A DNA stretch of 64,000 bases from Apilactobacillus kunkeei (GCF_001308195.1 NZ_JXDF01000031.1:27171-91170); one strand, 5' to 3'; shown: positions 52,090 to 62,087, counted from the first letter of the stretch. Notes: generated by a model from the letters alone, not told the origin. Translations and numbers: made by a program.

Positions 52090-53406
52090 TTATACCGCTG
52101 CCCAAGGGTCTAAATCGACTGGGGTTTGTGCTAGTAATTGTCTTTGCGAATCGGTTAGGTACTTCTTATTGACGATTACTTCGAAGACGTTATTGTCCAT
52201 CCAGTTATCGGCCATTACGAAGTAACCCTTTTCGCCGACTTTTTCACCCCATGAGTTTTCGACCTTCCACTTAGTTGGTTTGTCGTCGACAATGTCGACA
52301 CCAGTAAGTGTCATCGCGTGGTTAGGAATGTTGTCATAGTAATCCAAACGTTGGGCCTTGTCCATGTTCATGTCGATATCAAACAATTCAGCACGGCGGT
52401 ATAAATCATCGTCTAAAAGACCATTTTGGCGGTCTGATTGTTCGGTCACGGTGTTGGCAAACCAGACAGTTTCGCCATCCTTTAATTGCGCAATCGCCGC
52501 ATCCTTTAACACGTCCATTGACATGTTTAAGAATTCAACTTGGCGACCACCAACGACGTTTTGACCGGCCTTGTTACGGAATAATTGTTCCATTTTACGG
52601 TTAGGATAGTTACCTAAAACAACGTAATCATCTAAATCAATTTCGAAGTATTTATCGAAGAATTGTTTAGGTGTTATGTCTGCATCTACATGGTAGTTTT
52701 GCTTATCATCACGGTATTCAAAGTCAAATGTTTCACGTGGAACACCACATGCAAAACCAGCAATTCTATAGACTTCTTTTAGCATTTCCTTACGTTTTTC
52801 AGCAATCTCGGCGTCACTGTTACCGGAATGAATCATATCACGTAATACCATTGCGTCACGACGTAACTTACGGTTCAATACTTCCTTTAAATCGGATGTA
52901 TCTTCGGTTACGTTGCTTTCAGGAAAGGCCGAAGTTGGCATTACACCGTACTTTTGAACTAGTGCAACGGCCATCCCCCATTCACCACCATCTGCACCCG
53001 GTGCAGCTAAGTAGCAGCGAAGTTCGCGATCATCGAAAGGCTTATCAGCAGTATCGATAATGCGATCGTAAAAGATGTTGGCACGTTCTACCTTATCCCA
53101 GAAAAATAGGTAACTTTGTGATAGTTCAAAGTCTTTTACGTTGTAGCGTTTCGCAAAGTCGTGTTTTAAAACGTTTAACAATGAGAATAGCCAGCAACGT
53201 CCTGACCTTTTTTGGTTTGATACCTTACCAGTATCTATTTCTACAGAGTATGTGTGGTTTAGTTTGGCCACTACTCTGTTATCTTTGGCGGTATTGTTAA
53301 TGCCGTTTTTCATAACGGAACGTTGTAATACCTTGTTTTTTGGATCACTGTCATATTTTTCGCGCATTGCGTCAAAGTCGGCCTGCGTTAACTTAGTATG
53401 AGCCAT
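52090..53406 (-). CDS. pepC: Aminopeptidase C (bleomycin hydrolase family), copy 1
   Basis: A 438-residue C1B cysteine peptidase with catalytic Cys71 (NQKRSGRCWLFSLLN), His (NHAMTLTGVD) and Asn (VENSWGE). It resembles the downstream copy along its whole length, so the pair arose by tandem duplication. The start is 23 bases after the isoleucine 2-epimerase-like gene. All three appear to be one transcript, which links peptide breakdown with processing of released branched amino acids. Confidence 0.92.
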   Translation of the reverse strand: MAHTKLTQADFDAMREKYDSDPKNKVLQRSVMKNGINNTAKDNRVVAKLNHTYSVEIDTGKVSNQKRSGRCWLFSLLNVLKHDFAKRYNVKDFELSQSYLFFWDKVERANIFYDRIIDTADKPFDDRELRCYLAAPGADGGEWGMAVALVQKYGVMPTSAFPESNVTEDTSDLKEVLNRKLRRDAMVLRDMIHSGNSDAEIAEKRKEMLKEVYRIAGFACGVPRETFDFEYRDDKQNYHVDADITPKQFFDKYFEIDLDDYVVLGNYPNRKMEQLFRNKAGQNVVGGRQVEFLNMSMDVLKDAAIAQLKDGETVWFANTVTEQSDRQNGLLDDDLYRRAELFDIDMNMDKAQRLDYYDNIPNHAMTLTGVDIVDDKPTKWKVENSWGEKVGEKGYFVMADNWMDNNVFEVIVNKKYLTDSQRQLLAQTPVDLDPWAAV

Positions 53407-53429
53407 TAATTACACCCCTAATTAGCTTA

Positions 53430-54767
53430 TTAATCAGTACTCCAACCGATAGTCTTATCGAATTGAATACGACCGTTTGCTTCATCATCCATCGCTTGAT
53501 TGATAACGTCAAAGGCCTTTTCTAGTTGTTCTTCGGTAATTACCAAAGGTGGTTGGAATCTAAGCACGTTGCCCCTAACGGTAATCATGATTACCCCTAG
53601 TTCGAACATACGATAGATTAGTTTTGTCGCTACTTTAACGTCAGCTTTTCCGGTCTTTGGATCGACGATATCAATTCCACCGTCTAGTCCGTACATTCTA
53701 ACGTCGCCGACAAAATCATACTTCTCTTTCATTCTATCAAAGAATACTTTTGATTTAACACCTAAACGCTCACTACGTTCTAGTAGATGTTCGTCTTCGA
53801 TGACGTCGATTGTGGCCATGGCAGCCGCTGTGGTAACAGGGTTTCCAGCGGTAGTGTACACGTTTGCGGGTGCATCTAGAGATTCGATAATTTCTTTTTT
53901 ACCGATTACCGCACTAAGTGGTAAACCAGAAGCTAGCGACTTTCCAACGGTCATAAGGTCAGGATAAATTCCGTCAAATTGTTGAATTGACCACCATTTA
54001 CCGGTACGGCCCATCCCTTGATTGACCTCATCAATTGCAAATAGGATGCCGTGTTCGTGGGCAAATTCGTATACTTTCTTTAGGTACTTTTCTGGTGCTT
54101 TAACGATTCCGCCATCACCTTGAATTGGTTCAATCAAGATGACCGCAACTTCGTCAGCAGGTAAATATGTATCAAATGGTAGCTTAAATTCTTCAAACAT
54201 GCGGTCTACGAATTCGTCTTCTGTTTCATATGGTTCGCGGTACCATGGACTTGGGAATGGCACTTTATAGAATCCACTCATTAATGGGCCCATCTTACGA
54301 TTCATGTTCAAACTAACGCCAGAAGCACTCATTGAACCGTATGTAGAACCGTGATATGCTCCAGTAAAACTAACAACGTCTTGGCGACCGGTATAGCCAC
54401 GGGCAAACTTGATTAGCGCGTCATTGGCGTCTGATCCAGAGTTCCCCCATGATAATTCAGCCGGACCATCGATTGGTGCTAGTTCGGTCAATCGTTTGGC
54501 CAGTTGAGCTGCCGGTAAGTTGGCGAAGTACGCCGGAGTATATTGGATTAGCTTTTGAGCCTGTTTGGTGATTGCATCAACCACATGCGGATGACTATGA
54601 CCAGTATTCGTTGAGGATGCGCTCGCTAATAAATCAATGTATTCGTTTCCTTCGACGTCCTTTAAAATCGCACCTTCACCCGATTCAATTACCATATCAA
54701 AGTATTTGATACGTGAAGCTGATGCGAAACTTTCGTCTTCGTCATGCAAAATTTCTTGATTTTTCAT
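53430..54767 (-). CDS. Class III PLP enzyme, isoleucine 2-epimerase-like
   Basis: A 445-residue fold-type I PLP enzyme. The PLP lysine is in MTVGKSLASGLPLSAVIGKKE, and the cofactor Asp in FAIDEVNQGMGRTG. NSGSDANDALIKFARGYTGR and GAYHGSTYGSMSASG are also typical. The overall sequence follows the Lactobacillus buchneri isoleucine 2-epimerase (interconverts L-Ile and D-allo-Ile) more closely than acetylornithine or GABA aminotransferases. ATG 54767 is used, six bases after GAGGTG; a GTG nine bases earlier overlaps that site. It heads the operon with two pepC genes. An aminotransferase role is the alternative. Confidence 0.75.
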   Translation of the reverse strand: MKNQEILHDEDESFASASRIKYFDMVIESGEGAILKDVEGNEYIDLLASASSTNTGHSHPHVVDAITKQAQKLIQYTPAYFANLPAAQLAKRLTELAPIDGPAELSWGNSGSDANDALIKFARGYTGRQDVVSFTGAYHGSTYGSMSASGVSLNMNRKMGPLMSGFYKVPFPSPWYREPYETEDEFVDRMFEEFKLPFDTYLPADEVAVILIEPIQGDGGIVKAPEKYLKKVYEFAHEHGILFAIDEVNQGMGRTGKWWSIQQFDGIYPDLMTVGKSLASGLPLSAVIGKKEIIESLDAPANVYTTAGNPVTTAAAMATIDVIEDEHLLERSERLGVKSKVFFDRMKEKYDFVGDVRMYGLDGGIDIVDPKTGKADVKVATKLIYRMFELGVIMITVRGNVLRFQPPLVITEEQLEKAFDVINQAMDDEANGRIQFDKTIGWSTD

Positions 54768-54793
54768 ATTGAACACCTCATTCCATATATTTA

Positions 54794-54826
54794 TTAGAAA
54801 ACGATTAATTTCTAATCGTTTTCTAA
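54794..54826. promoter_or_regulatory. Perfect 14-bp inverted repeat upstream of the epimerase-pepC operon
   Basis: TTAGAAAACGATTA (54794-54807) and TAATCGTTTTCTAA (54813-54826), with a 5-base ATTTC spacer. It lies 27-59 bases before the operon start. No T run follows in the direction of the operon, so an operator (or cre-like double site with its central CG) is more likely than a terminator. Confidence 0.55.
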
Positions 54827-54995
54827 TTTAATTGTCATTAATTATATCTGACTGATTAGAGTTGTCAACATGTGGATAACTGATTTGAACGTTACATTTA
54901 AATTAAATCAATCGATTTAGCTTGATATTTCTGTATTTACTGGTAAATTATAATATATATATGAGAATTTTTTTACATTCCCAGGAGGAAACGAT

Positions 54996-55712
54996 ATGAA
55001 AAAGAAAGTCGCCGCTGCATTTGCAGCTGTGGGTGCCGTATTTTTAATCGGTACTACCGTCCATGCATCCGCTAAACAAACATACACTAACCGAAGCGAA
55101 TTCGTTAACGTCTACAAATATGGAAAATTACGTCACGGTCGTCACACAATGATGAGATACCGTTACTTCAAGAGAATTGGTCACATGCATGTGGGTAACC
55201 GCGTTCGTTTCAACGGATTAAACTTCCTATTCTTACCAAAATTAGGTGGTTATGTTCCTGAATACCAATTAAAGCTTGTCAAACCCGTTAAAAAGGTAAA
55301 AAAAGCCAAGCAAGTTCTTGTAAAACATAAGAAGACTACAAAGAAGAATAAAGCTAAAAAAGAAGTTAAGAACATGGTTATCACTGATACCAGCGCTTCA
55401 GGTTTAAGCCTAAGTAACCGTATGCTTGATGATTCAGCAGTTGCTCAACCAAAACAAAACGTTACTGCTACTAAACAACAAGCAAATCAGGATGTTGTAA
55501 AACCTAAAAAAGAAATGGTTAAACCCGAAGAATCAAGACGTCCAATCATCGATCACCACGATGATTTGAATCAATCACGTGATAACGATCAAAAGGTAAC
55601 TCAAAACAATACCACAGATGGTTCAGGTACTGCTCTAAACAACAGCGCAGCTGCTACTACCACTTCATCAGTAAGTGACGGTACAACTAGTACCGCATCA
55701 AACAATAAATAA
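54996..55712 (+). CDS. Secreted basic surface protein, unknown function
   Basis: A 238-residue exported protein. Residues 1-26 form a signal peptide (VHASA-K). Residues ~30-95 form a basic folded domain rich in Arg, Tyr and His (FVNVYKYGKLRHGRHTMMRYRYFKRIG), possibly a small SLAP- or SH3-like surface domain. Residues ~97-125 are a lysine-rich stretch. Residues ~130-238 are a disordered tail of Asp, Asn, Ser and Thr. There is no LPxTG anchor. The charge pattern suggests retention on the acidic wall. CCCAGGAGG precedes the ATG. Transcribed alone. Confidence 0.65.
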   Translation: MKKKVAAAFAAVGAVFLIGTTVHASAKQTYTNRSEFVNVYKYGKLRHGRHTMMRYRYFKRIGHMHVGNRVRFNGLNFLFLPKLGGYVPEYQLKLVKPVKKVKKAKQVLVKHKKTTKKNKAKKEVKNMVITDTSASGLSLSNRMLDDSAVAQPKQNVTATKQQANQDVVKPKKEMVKPEESRRPIIDHHDDLNQSRDNDQKVTQNNTTDGSGTALNNSAAATTTSSVSDGTTSTASNNK

Positions 55713-55721
55713 ATAACCAAC

Positions 55722-55754
55722 AAAAAAGCGTTGAATTTAATTCAACGCTTTTTT
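55722..55754. terminator. Bidirectional terminator overlapping the lepB stop
   Basis: AAAAAAGCGTTGAATT and AATTCAACGCTTTTTT are perfectly complementary. The stem contains the stop codon of the minus-strand signal peptidase gene. Confidence 0.9.
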
Positions 55755-56372
55755 ATTTTGTAAATCATTAATGTTGTAACGCTGTGTGGCATTTCCGGAC
55801 CATGGGAATGAATACACAACTCCTAATACTTTTCTTTGTTCCACAAATCCCCAATAACGGCTGTCATTTGAGATTGATCGATTATCACCTAAAACGAAGT
55901 ACATCCCTTTAGGAACAACCTTTTCATCTTGGTCATCTACCCATTTTTCTCTGGATAACTTGGTAATATCCCAGTTCTTTATGACATCATTTTGAAATTT
56001 GTAGCGTGTTCCCACGCCCACCTGTTGCTTACTAATATAGTTTTGCTTGTAGAGCTTGTTATTGATGTATAGCTTCCCGTTTTTATAAACGATTTTATCG
56101 CCAGGCATCCCAACTACACGCTTTACGTAGTATGTAGTGGCGAGTTTGGTAGGATCCTCGCCGAAAGCGTCAAACACAATCACGCTATTGCGTTTAATCT
56201 CTGCTTGTTTCATCACCAAGATTCGTTGTCCCGTATGTAAGTTGGGGTCCATCGAATGGCCATCAACCTTAACTACGGTCGCGAAACTCTTGATAGCAAA
56301 CCAGGCCAGTACCAAGAATAACAGGTAGATAACCCATGATAATAAACTCTTTTGTTTTGCAGTTAATTTCAT
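55737..56372 (-). CDS. lepB: Signal peptidase I, second copy
   Basis: A 211-residue membrane peptidase that removes signal peptides from exported proteins. One N-terminal transmembrane segment (~10-30), then catalytic Ser40 in KVDGHSMDPNL and general-base Lys84 in YYVKRVVGMPGDK. GMYFVLGDNRSISNDSRYWG is box E. It begins 15 bases after the other copy, so they form an operon. The two proteins share most motifs and arose by duplication. Confidence 0.92.
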   Translation of the reverse strand: MKLTAKQKSLLSWVIYLLFLVLAWFAIKSFATVVKVDGHSMDPNLHTGQRILVMKQAEIKRNSVIVFDAFGEDPTKLATTYYVKRVVGMPGDKIVYKNGKLYINNKLYKQNYISKQQVGVGTRYKFQNDVIKNWDITKLSREKWVDDQDEKVVPKGMYFVLGDNRSISNDSRYWGFVEQRKVLGVVYSFPWSGNATQRYNINDLQNKKALN

Positions 56373-56387
56373 GGATTAAATTCCCCT

Positions 56388-57026
56388 CTACTTAGCTAGA
56401 TCATTAACGTTATGACGGTGCTTAGCAGTACCTGACCATGGGAATAACTTTGCTACTCCCAATACCTTAGATTTCTTTACGAATCCCCAGTAACGACTAT
56501 CGTTTGAGATGCTTCTGTTATCACCTAATACAAAGTATTCACCCTTTGGTACTACCTTTGAATTTTGGTTGTATACCCATTTAGTGCTGGATAAACTTGA
56601 GATACTCCAGTTCTTAATTTGATTGTTAGTATCGAAGTATCTAGTACCAACATTTAGTTCCTTTTTACTAATAAAACTTTGGTCAGCGACCTTATTATTA
56701 ACGTATAGTTTCCCATCTTTATATGAAACAGTATCACCTGGCAAACCAATAACACGTTTTACATAATAGTCCTTAGCAGTGGCATTAGGATCTTCTCCAT
56801 GAGCGTCAAAAATGATGACACTATTACGTTTAATATCAGCTTGCTTTAATACCAACATCTTTTCTCCGTTGTATAGGTTTGGATCCATCGAATGGCCATC
56901 AACGGTTGCCATCGTAAAGAAGTGGGCAATTGTAAAGTAAATACCTCCTAGTACAACTAAATAAATTAGCCAACTAAAGCATTCTCTTAAAAAATTATTT
57001 TTTGTCTTTTTGGTAGAATTTTCCAT
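56388..57026 (-). CDS. lepB: Signal peptidase I, first copy
   Basis: A 212-residue paralogue of the next gene, with one N-terminal membrane segment, Ser46 (TVDGHSMDPNL), Lys90 (YYVKRVIGLPGDT) and the GDNRSISNDSRYWG box. The two copies differ mostly in the linker and the central beta-region, so they may prefer different exported proteins. GGAGTAACG precedes the ATG. Confidence 0.92.
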   Translation of the reverse strand: MENSTKKTKNNFLRECFSWLIYLVVLGGIYFTIAHFFTMATVDGHSMDPNLYNGEKMLVLKQADIKRNSVIIFDAHGEDPNATAKDYYVKRVIGLPGDTVSYKDGKLYVNNKVADQSFISKKELNVGTRYFDTNNQIKNWSISSLSSTKWVYNQNSKVVPKGEYFVLGDNRSISNDSRYWGFVKKSKVLGVAKLFPWSGTAKHRHNVNDLAK

Positions 57027-57169
57027 TTTTCGTTACTCCTAACTTTGATAACCCCATTGTATCATTATTTCATAAATTGTTTTAAATAATTTCCTTGTGA
57101 TAAATTATACTTATAAGTATAATTTAATTGTTAATATTTTAATTAAATGATAAAAAGGAATGACTAAAC

Positions 57170-57703
57170 ATTAATAAAATCGGAAAATTAAATATACATA
57201 AGAACATCATCGCGGCATTTCTGGTATGGTTCCTATTGTCCGTACTTTGGGGAATGTTCAATATTGACAAAGAAGCAATGTCCTTACATGTGATTTTAAA
57301 AGCAAACTTTGTAACCGCAATCCCACAAATGCTAATTTTCATCGAAGTTGCAATACTATACATAATCATTTCCATGTTACGTACCAGAATCTTCTTAGCA
57401 TTTCTATCCATTTACACCGTCTATATTGACGCTTTAAATCTGTCTGCTGTGTTTGTATACATAATTGATGGAAGCTACTTCTACGCCGCTTTTTGGGCGT
57501 TTATGTGGGTACTACTAACAACTTCCATTGTATGCTTTACTGTGGCAGCAAATCATTCGATTTTAAAGCATCGATCTGTAAAAGTTCAACGTCAAAATAA
57601 ATCTGAATACTTAAAATATCAATTCACACTATTAAAAAACGTCTTGATTCCTGGAATCATCTCATCATTTTTATACACGATTTTAAATAGTTGTATTCGA
57701 TAA
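57170..57703 (+). CDS. Hypothetical four-segment membrane protein with no ordinary start codon
   Basis: The frame is open from a TGA at 57161 to a stop at 57701-57703. Coding-like sequence begins near 57170 (NKIGKLNIHKNIIAAFLVWFLLSVLWGMF). The first ATG/GTG/TTG in frame is TTG 57236, inside the first membrane segment. An ATT at 57170 lies nine bases after AAGGA and could be a rare start. Alternatively, ATG 57160 reaches the frame if one base were removed at 57170-57172. Four transmembrane segments and a basic C-terminus (KHRSVKVQRQNK) are predicted. No family recognised. Confidence 0.45.
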   Translation: MNKIGKLNIHKNIIAAFLVWFLLSVLWGMFNIDKEAMSLHVILKANFVTAIPQMLIFIEVAILYIIISMLRTRIFLAFLSIYTVYIDALNLSAVFVYIIDGSYFYAAFWAFMWVLLTTSIVCFTVAANHSILKHRSVKVQRQNKSEYLKYQFTLLKNVLIPGIISSFLYTILNSCIR

Positions 57704-57741
57704 TAAAAAAGCCGTCTAAACAATGTTTAGACGGCTTTTAA
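57703..57741. terminator. Bidirectional terminator
   Basis: AAAAGCCGTCTAAACA and TGTTTAGACGGCTTTT pair around AT, between the membrane gene and mnmG. Confidence 0.9.
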
Positions 57742-57747
57742 CTTTAT

Positions 57748-59676
57748 CTATTTTTTGATTTTAGCAATTTTACCTTGTTGAATGTAAACACCTAAAATAG
57801 CAACATCTGAAGGGTTCACCCCTGAAATTCTAGAAGCTTGAGCCACAGTACGTGGTCTAATCTTTTCTAGTTTTTGACGAGCTTCGGTAGCTAAACTGTC
57901 GATTGCATCATAATCGATATCATCTGGAATTTTCTTAGCTTCCATCTTCTTCATACGAGCAACATTTTCTTCGGCCTTCTTGATGTATCCGGCGTACTTA
58001 GTTCTAATTTCAACTTGTTCGACTACACGACGACCCAATGGCTTGTCGGCAGGTTCGATGAACTTCAACAATGTGTTATAAGTTACATATGGACGACGTA
58101 AGAATACAGATGCCAAGATACCATCCTTAAGTGGCTTATCGCCATGAGCTTCAACGAATTCGTTTACTTCATCACTTGGTTTGATACGAGTGTGATCTAA
58201 GCGGTCTAATTCGTTAATAACGGCCTCTTTCTTTTCTAAGAACTTGTTATATCTTTCATCAGAAATTAGACCTAATTCATGACCCTTTTCAGTTAGACGG
58301 AAATCAGCATTGTCGTTTCTAAGAAGTAAACGATATTCAGCACGACTAGTTAGTAAACGGTATGGTTCGTTAGTTCCCTTAGTTACTAAGTCATCCACTA
58401 GCACACCAATGTATGCTTCGTTACGTTTTAGAACCATTGGTTCCTTACCTTGAGCGCGTAGTGCGGCATTGATTCCGGCATATAGACCTTGTCCAGCGGC
58501 TTCTTCGTATCCTGAAGTACCGTTAGTTTGACCGGCAGTGTATAGGTTCTTAACAATCTTAGTTTCAAATGTTGGTTTTAATTGATATGGTGCTACGACA
58601 TCATATTCGATGGCGTAACCAGGTCTCATCATTTCAGCGTGTTCTAGTCCAGCAACACTGTGTAACATCTTTTGTTGTACTTCTTCTGGAAGAGAAGTTG
58701 AAAGACTATCACAGTAGTATTCGTTTGTTTCACGACCTTCAGGTTCCAAGAAAACTTGGTGTCTGTTCTTGTCAGCAAAACGAACAATCTTATCTTCGAT
58801 TGATGGACAGTAACGAGGTCCAACTCCTTCAATCACACCGGTAAACATAGGTGCACGGTCTAGGTTGTCACGAATGATTTGATGAGTGTGTTCATTGGTG
58901 TAAGTTAACCAACATGATAGTTGATCCTTAACTGGAATGTACTTGTCATCAGGAGTTTCAAAACTGAAGTGGTTAACTTCTTCATCCCCTGGTTGTTCTT
59001 CCGTCTTAGAGAAATCAATGGTACGACCGTTAACACGTGGAGGTGTACCGGTCTTGAAACGCTTCAATTCAAAACCTAATTCCTCTAGATTTTCTGATAG
59101 CTTCAATGCTGGTTGAGAATTGTTTGGACCTGAAGAATATCTTAGTTCACCAATGATAATTCTTCCACGAGCTGCTGTTCCGGCACAAATAACCGTTGTT
59201 TTGGAGTAGTACTTAGCACCTGTGAAAGTCACGATCCCCTTGCAGACACCATCTTCAACGATTAATGAATCAACAATTCCTTGTTTTAAATCCAAATTAG
59301 GTTGATTTTCGATAGTTTCTTTCATTGCACGGTGGTAAGCATGTTTGTCAGCTTGCGCACGTAATGCACGAACGGCAGGACCTTTACCAGTGTTTAGCAT
59401 TCTCATTTGCACGTAAGTCTTATCGATATTTCTACCCATTTCCCCACCTAGTGCATCGATTTCTCTTACAACGGTTCCTTTGGCTGGTCCACCAAGTGAT
59501 GGATTACATGGCATGAATGCAACCATGTCCAAATTAATTGTTATTAACATTGTTTTGTTTCCCATTCTGGCTGAAGCAAGCGCAGCTTCACTACCAGCAT
59601 GACCGGCACCAACGACGATAACGTCGTATTCACCGGCATCGTATTGGATATTTTCTTCGCTTACGATTTGGCTCAT
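57748..59676 (-). CDS. mnmG: tRNA uridine-34 modification enzyme MnmG (GidA)
   Basis: A 642-residue FAD enzyme that with MnmE adds a carboxymethylaminomethyl group to U34 of certain tRNAs. The FAD loop [44 protein letters not shown] and [16 protein letters not shown] with a conserved Cys-containing [10 protein letters not shown] region are present. Normal length (about 630). GGAGG precedes the ATG. It lies 41 bases after mnmE, with a parS-like site in the gap, the usual origin-side arrangement. Confidence 0.96.
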   Translation of the reverse strand: MSQIVSEENIQYDAGEYDVIVVGAGHAGSEAALASARMGNKTMLITINLDMVAFMPCNPSLGGPAKGTVVREIDALGGEMGRNIDKTYVQMRMLNTGKGPAVRALRAQADKHAYHRAMKETIENQPNLDLKQGIVDSLIVEDGVCKGIVTFTGAKYYSKTTVICAGTAARGRIIIGELRYSSGPNNSQPALKLSENLEELGFELKRFKTGTPPRVNGRTIDFSKTEEQPGDEEVNHFSFETPDDKYIPVKDQLSCWLTYTNEHTHQIIRDNLDRAPMFTGVIEGVGPRYCPSIEDKIVRFADKNRHQVFLEPEGRETNEYYCDSLSTSLPEEVQQKMLHSVAGLEHAEMMRPGYAIEYDVVAPYQLKPTFETKIVKNLYTAGQTNGTSGYEEAAGQGLYAGINAALRAQGKEPMVLKRNEAYIGVLVDDLVTKGTNEPYRLLTSRAEYRLLLRNDNADFRLTEKGHELGLISDERYNKFLEKKEAVINELDRLDHTRIKPSDEVNEFVEAHGDKPLKDGILASVFLRRPYVTYNTLLKFIEPADKPLGRRVVEQVEIRTKYAGYIKKAEENVARMKKMEAKKIPDDIDYDAIDSLATEARQKLEKIRPRTVAQASRISGVNPSDVAILGVYIQQGKIAKIKK

Positions 59677-59696
59677 TTGTTTTCCTCCATTAAAAA

Positions 59697-59712
59697 TGTT
59701 TCACATGAAACA
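59697..59712. other. parS-like site (3), between mnmE and mnmG
   Basis: TGTTTCACATGAAACA differs from the ParB consensus TGTTTCACGTGAAACA at one central base. It is intergenic and about 4 kb from the origin. Confidence 0.65.
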
Positions 59713-59717
59713 ATTGA

Positions 59718-61109
59718 CTATTTTCCTAGACAGAATTGGCTGAATAGTTGATCTAATAGCTCACCGTTGTAGCTATCACCAGTAATTTCACCAAGTGATT
59801 CCCAACATGCGTGCATGTCCATTTGAACTAAATCAACCGGTAGACCTTCATCCAATCCGTTAATTACGCTATTTAATGATTCTTTTGCATTGTGTAACAA
59901 ACTAACGTGTCTGGCGTTTGTAACCATAACGTCGTTTTGTGAGCTTTCAATTCCTTGGGTAAAGAATAGCTTAGCAATCATTTCCTCAAGTGGTTCAGTT
60001 CCATTGTCTTGAATGGCAGAAGTAGTGATCATGTTTTCTGCACCGACTAAGTTCTTAACCTCTTCAACATCGATTTGTTGAGGTAAGTCGGTCTTGTTCA
60101 AAATCACGATTCGTTTGGAATCGTTGGTTAATTCGATTAATTGACGATCTTCGTCAGAAAGTTTTTCAGAATAGTTCAATACCAATAGCACTAAATCTGA
60201 ACTTGCAATGGCCTTTCTTGAACGTTCCACACCAATTTTTTCCACCTTATCTTCGGTTTCACGGATTCCGGCAGTATCAACTAATTTCAAAGGAACACCC
60301 TTAACGTTCACGTATTCTTCCAACACGTCACGTGTGGTTCCTGGAACATCTGTAACGATGGCCTTATCTTGGTGTAACAAGTGGTTTAAGATACTTGATT
60401 TACCAACATTTGGGCGACCAACGATAGAAGTAGCAAGTCCATCCCTTAGAACTTGTCCTTGCTTGGCAGTTTCTAGTAGTTTTTCAACCTTAGATTTTAA
60501 ATCAACCGCATTTTCCCTCAATAACTTAGAAGTCATTACTTCGGCATCGTCATATTCAGGATAATCGATGTTAACTTCGACATTTGCTAAAACGTCCAAA
60601 ATTTGTTGTCTAAGCATTCTAATTAGTCTTGAAAGGTTTCCTTCAAGTTGGCTTTCAGCAGCCTTCATAGAGCGGGTAGTTTTGGCGTCAATAACATCCA
60701 TGACCGCTTCTGATTGTGAAAGGTCAATTCGTCCATTCAAGAATGCACGTTTAGTAAATTCACCCGGTTCAGCAAGACGGGCACCATAACTTAAAATCAA
60801 TTGAAGAATAGTGTTAGTGGCCAAGATACCACCGTGACAGTTAACCTCAATCACGTCTTCACATGTGTAAGTCTTTGGTGCTCTCATTACTGATACCATT
60901 ACTTCGTCAACGTCTTCGTTAGTGTCTGGATCAAAGACATGACCATAGTTAATGGTGTGTGAGGCAACCTTGTTTAAGTCCTTGCCTCGATAAATTTTAC
61001 TAATCACCTTTAAAGCGTCATCCCCACTGATTCTAACGATGGAGATCCCCCCTTCACCAGGTGGTGTTGAAATCGCTGCGATTGTATCAAAATCTGTGGT
61101 CGTTGCCAT
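59718..61109 (-). CDS. mnmE: tRNA modification GTPase MnmE (TrmE)
   Basis: A 463-residue GTPase partner of MnmG. N-terminal formyl-folate-binding domain ([23 protein letters not shown]), then the G domain within a helical region: [35 protein letters not shown] and ILNKTDL. The C-terminal CLGK carries the catalytic Cys of the CxGK motif. Length normal. GAAAGGAAGAGG precedes the ATG. Confidence 0.96.
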   Translation of the reverse strand: MATTTDFDTIAAISTPPGEGGISIVRISGDDALKVISKIYRGKDLNKVASHTINYGHVFDPDTNEDVDEVMVSVMRAPKTYTCEDVIEVNCHGGILATNTILQLILSYGARLAEPGEFTKRAFLNGRIDLSQSEAVMDVIDAKTTRSMKAAESQLEGNLSRLIRMLRQQILDVLANVEVNIDYPEYDDAEVMTSKLLRENAVDLKSKVEKLLETAKQGQVLRDGLATSIVGRPNVGKSSILNHLLHQDKAIVTDVPGTTRDVLEEYVNVKGVPLKLVDTAGIRETEDKVEKIGVERSRKAIASSDLVLLVLNYSEKLSDEDRQLIELTNDSKRIVILNKTDLPQQIDVEEVKNLVGAENMITTSAIQDNGTEPLEEMIAKLFFTQGIESSQNDVMVTNARHVSLLHNAKESLNSVINGLDEGLPVDLVQMDMHACWESLGEITGDSYNGELLDQLFSQFCLGK

Positions 61110-61159
61110 GTTCCTCTTCCTTTCTTAATTATCAAAATCCGTTTTGTGGCCTAGCGCAC

Positions 61160-61211
61160 AAAAAAAGTGCCCACTCCACGCCAAAAAAACTCAGCATGGA
61201 TAAAGCACTTT
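61160..61211 (-). terminator. Terminator of jag
   Basis: On the minus strand AAAGTGC pairs with GCACTTT and inside it CCATGC with GCGTGG, with further T after the stem. It lies between jag and mnmE. Confidence 0.7.
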
Positions 61212-61287
61212 GACTACTTCATCTATCTCTGATAAGAATGATACCTTATATAATAAAAACTTTATCCGGTTTTGTCAATTTATATGA

Positions 61288-62016
61288 CTATCCTTGTGGT
61301 TCTACAACGACAGCACGGTAAGGTTCGCGACCTGATGAGAATGTGTTGACGTATAGACTGTCTTCTAGTTGGTTATGAATAACCTTTCTTTCGAAGGAAG
61401 GCATTGGATCTAGGTATACCGGTTGTCCTGTTGCGACAGCTTCTCTGGCTGTTTTTTCAGCTAATTTCTTTAAAATTTCAGTACGGCGGTGACGGTAATC
61501 GGCTGTATCTAGTTGAATTGATAAACGGCTGTATCCGATGTGGTTCAAGTAGATTTGTGCCAAGTTTTGTAAAGCATTGATGGTTAGTCCATGTTTACCA
61601 ATTAGTAGACCTTCTTGTTCAGTCTTGAAATTAATACGAGCGAACTTACGGTTAATAATCTTAGGTTGTAATTCGGCTGAAACGCCCAATTCTTCAACAA
61701 TTGGCTTCAAATAAGCCACTAAATCTTCCATGGCTTGTTCATTTGAATGATAACGTTTCTTAGTTTCTGTTGTTTCTTCTGATTGGTTGTTAATCTTAAT
61801 GTTTTTTGTTGGTGTTGCTGCGATTTCTTGAGTGTTTGATGCATTTTCATTGTTTTTAACGTCGATTTCGACGATTGCATCACGTTTTCCGATTCCAAAA
61901 AAGCCTTTACGGTTTGTTTGAACAATGTTGATTTCAGCATTGCTCTTATCAACGTTTAGTGACTTTAGTCCTTTCTCGATCGCTTCACTGACTGTTTTAG
62001 CAGTAAATGTTGACAT
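61288..62016 (-). CDS. khpB: RNA-binding protein Jag/KhpB
   Basis: A 242-residue cytoplasmic protein. Residues 1-50 form the Jag_N domain (TAKTVSEAIEKGLKSLNVDKSNAEINIVQTNRKGFFGIGKRDA), followed by a flexible Thr/Glu-rich linker. A KH domain follows (INFKTEQEGLLIGKHGLTINALQNLAQIYLN) and then R3H (YRHRRTEILKKLAEKTAREAV...PMPSFERKVIHNQLE). With KhpA it binds RNA and influences cell division and elongation. It lies behind yidC as in most Firmicutes but has a terminator between, so it probably has its own promoter. Confidence 0.92.
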   Translation of the reverse strand: MSTFTAKTVSEAIEKGLKSLNVDKSNAEINIVQTNRKGFFGIGKRDAIVEIDVKNNENASNTQEIAATPTKNIKINNQSEETTETKKRYHSNEQAMEDLVAYLKPIVEELGVSAELQPKIINRKFARINFKTEQEGLLIGKHGLTINALQNLAQIYLNHIGYSRLSIQLDTADYRHRRTEILKKLAEKTAREAVATGQPVYLDPMPSFERKVIHNQLEDSLYVNTFSSGREPYRAVVVEPQG

Positions 62017-62087
62017 GTTGGGACTCCTTTTAAAAATAAACTATGTTATTAATAATATCACAAAATAGCGGTTCAATGATACACAAA

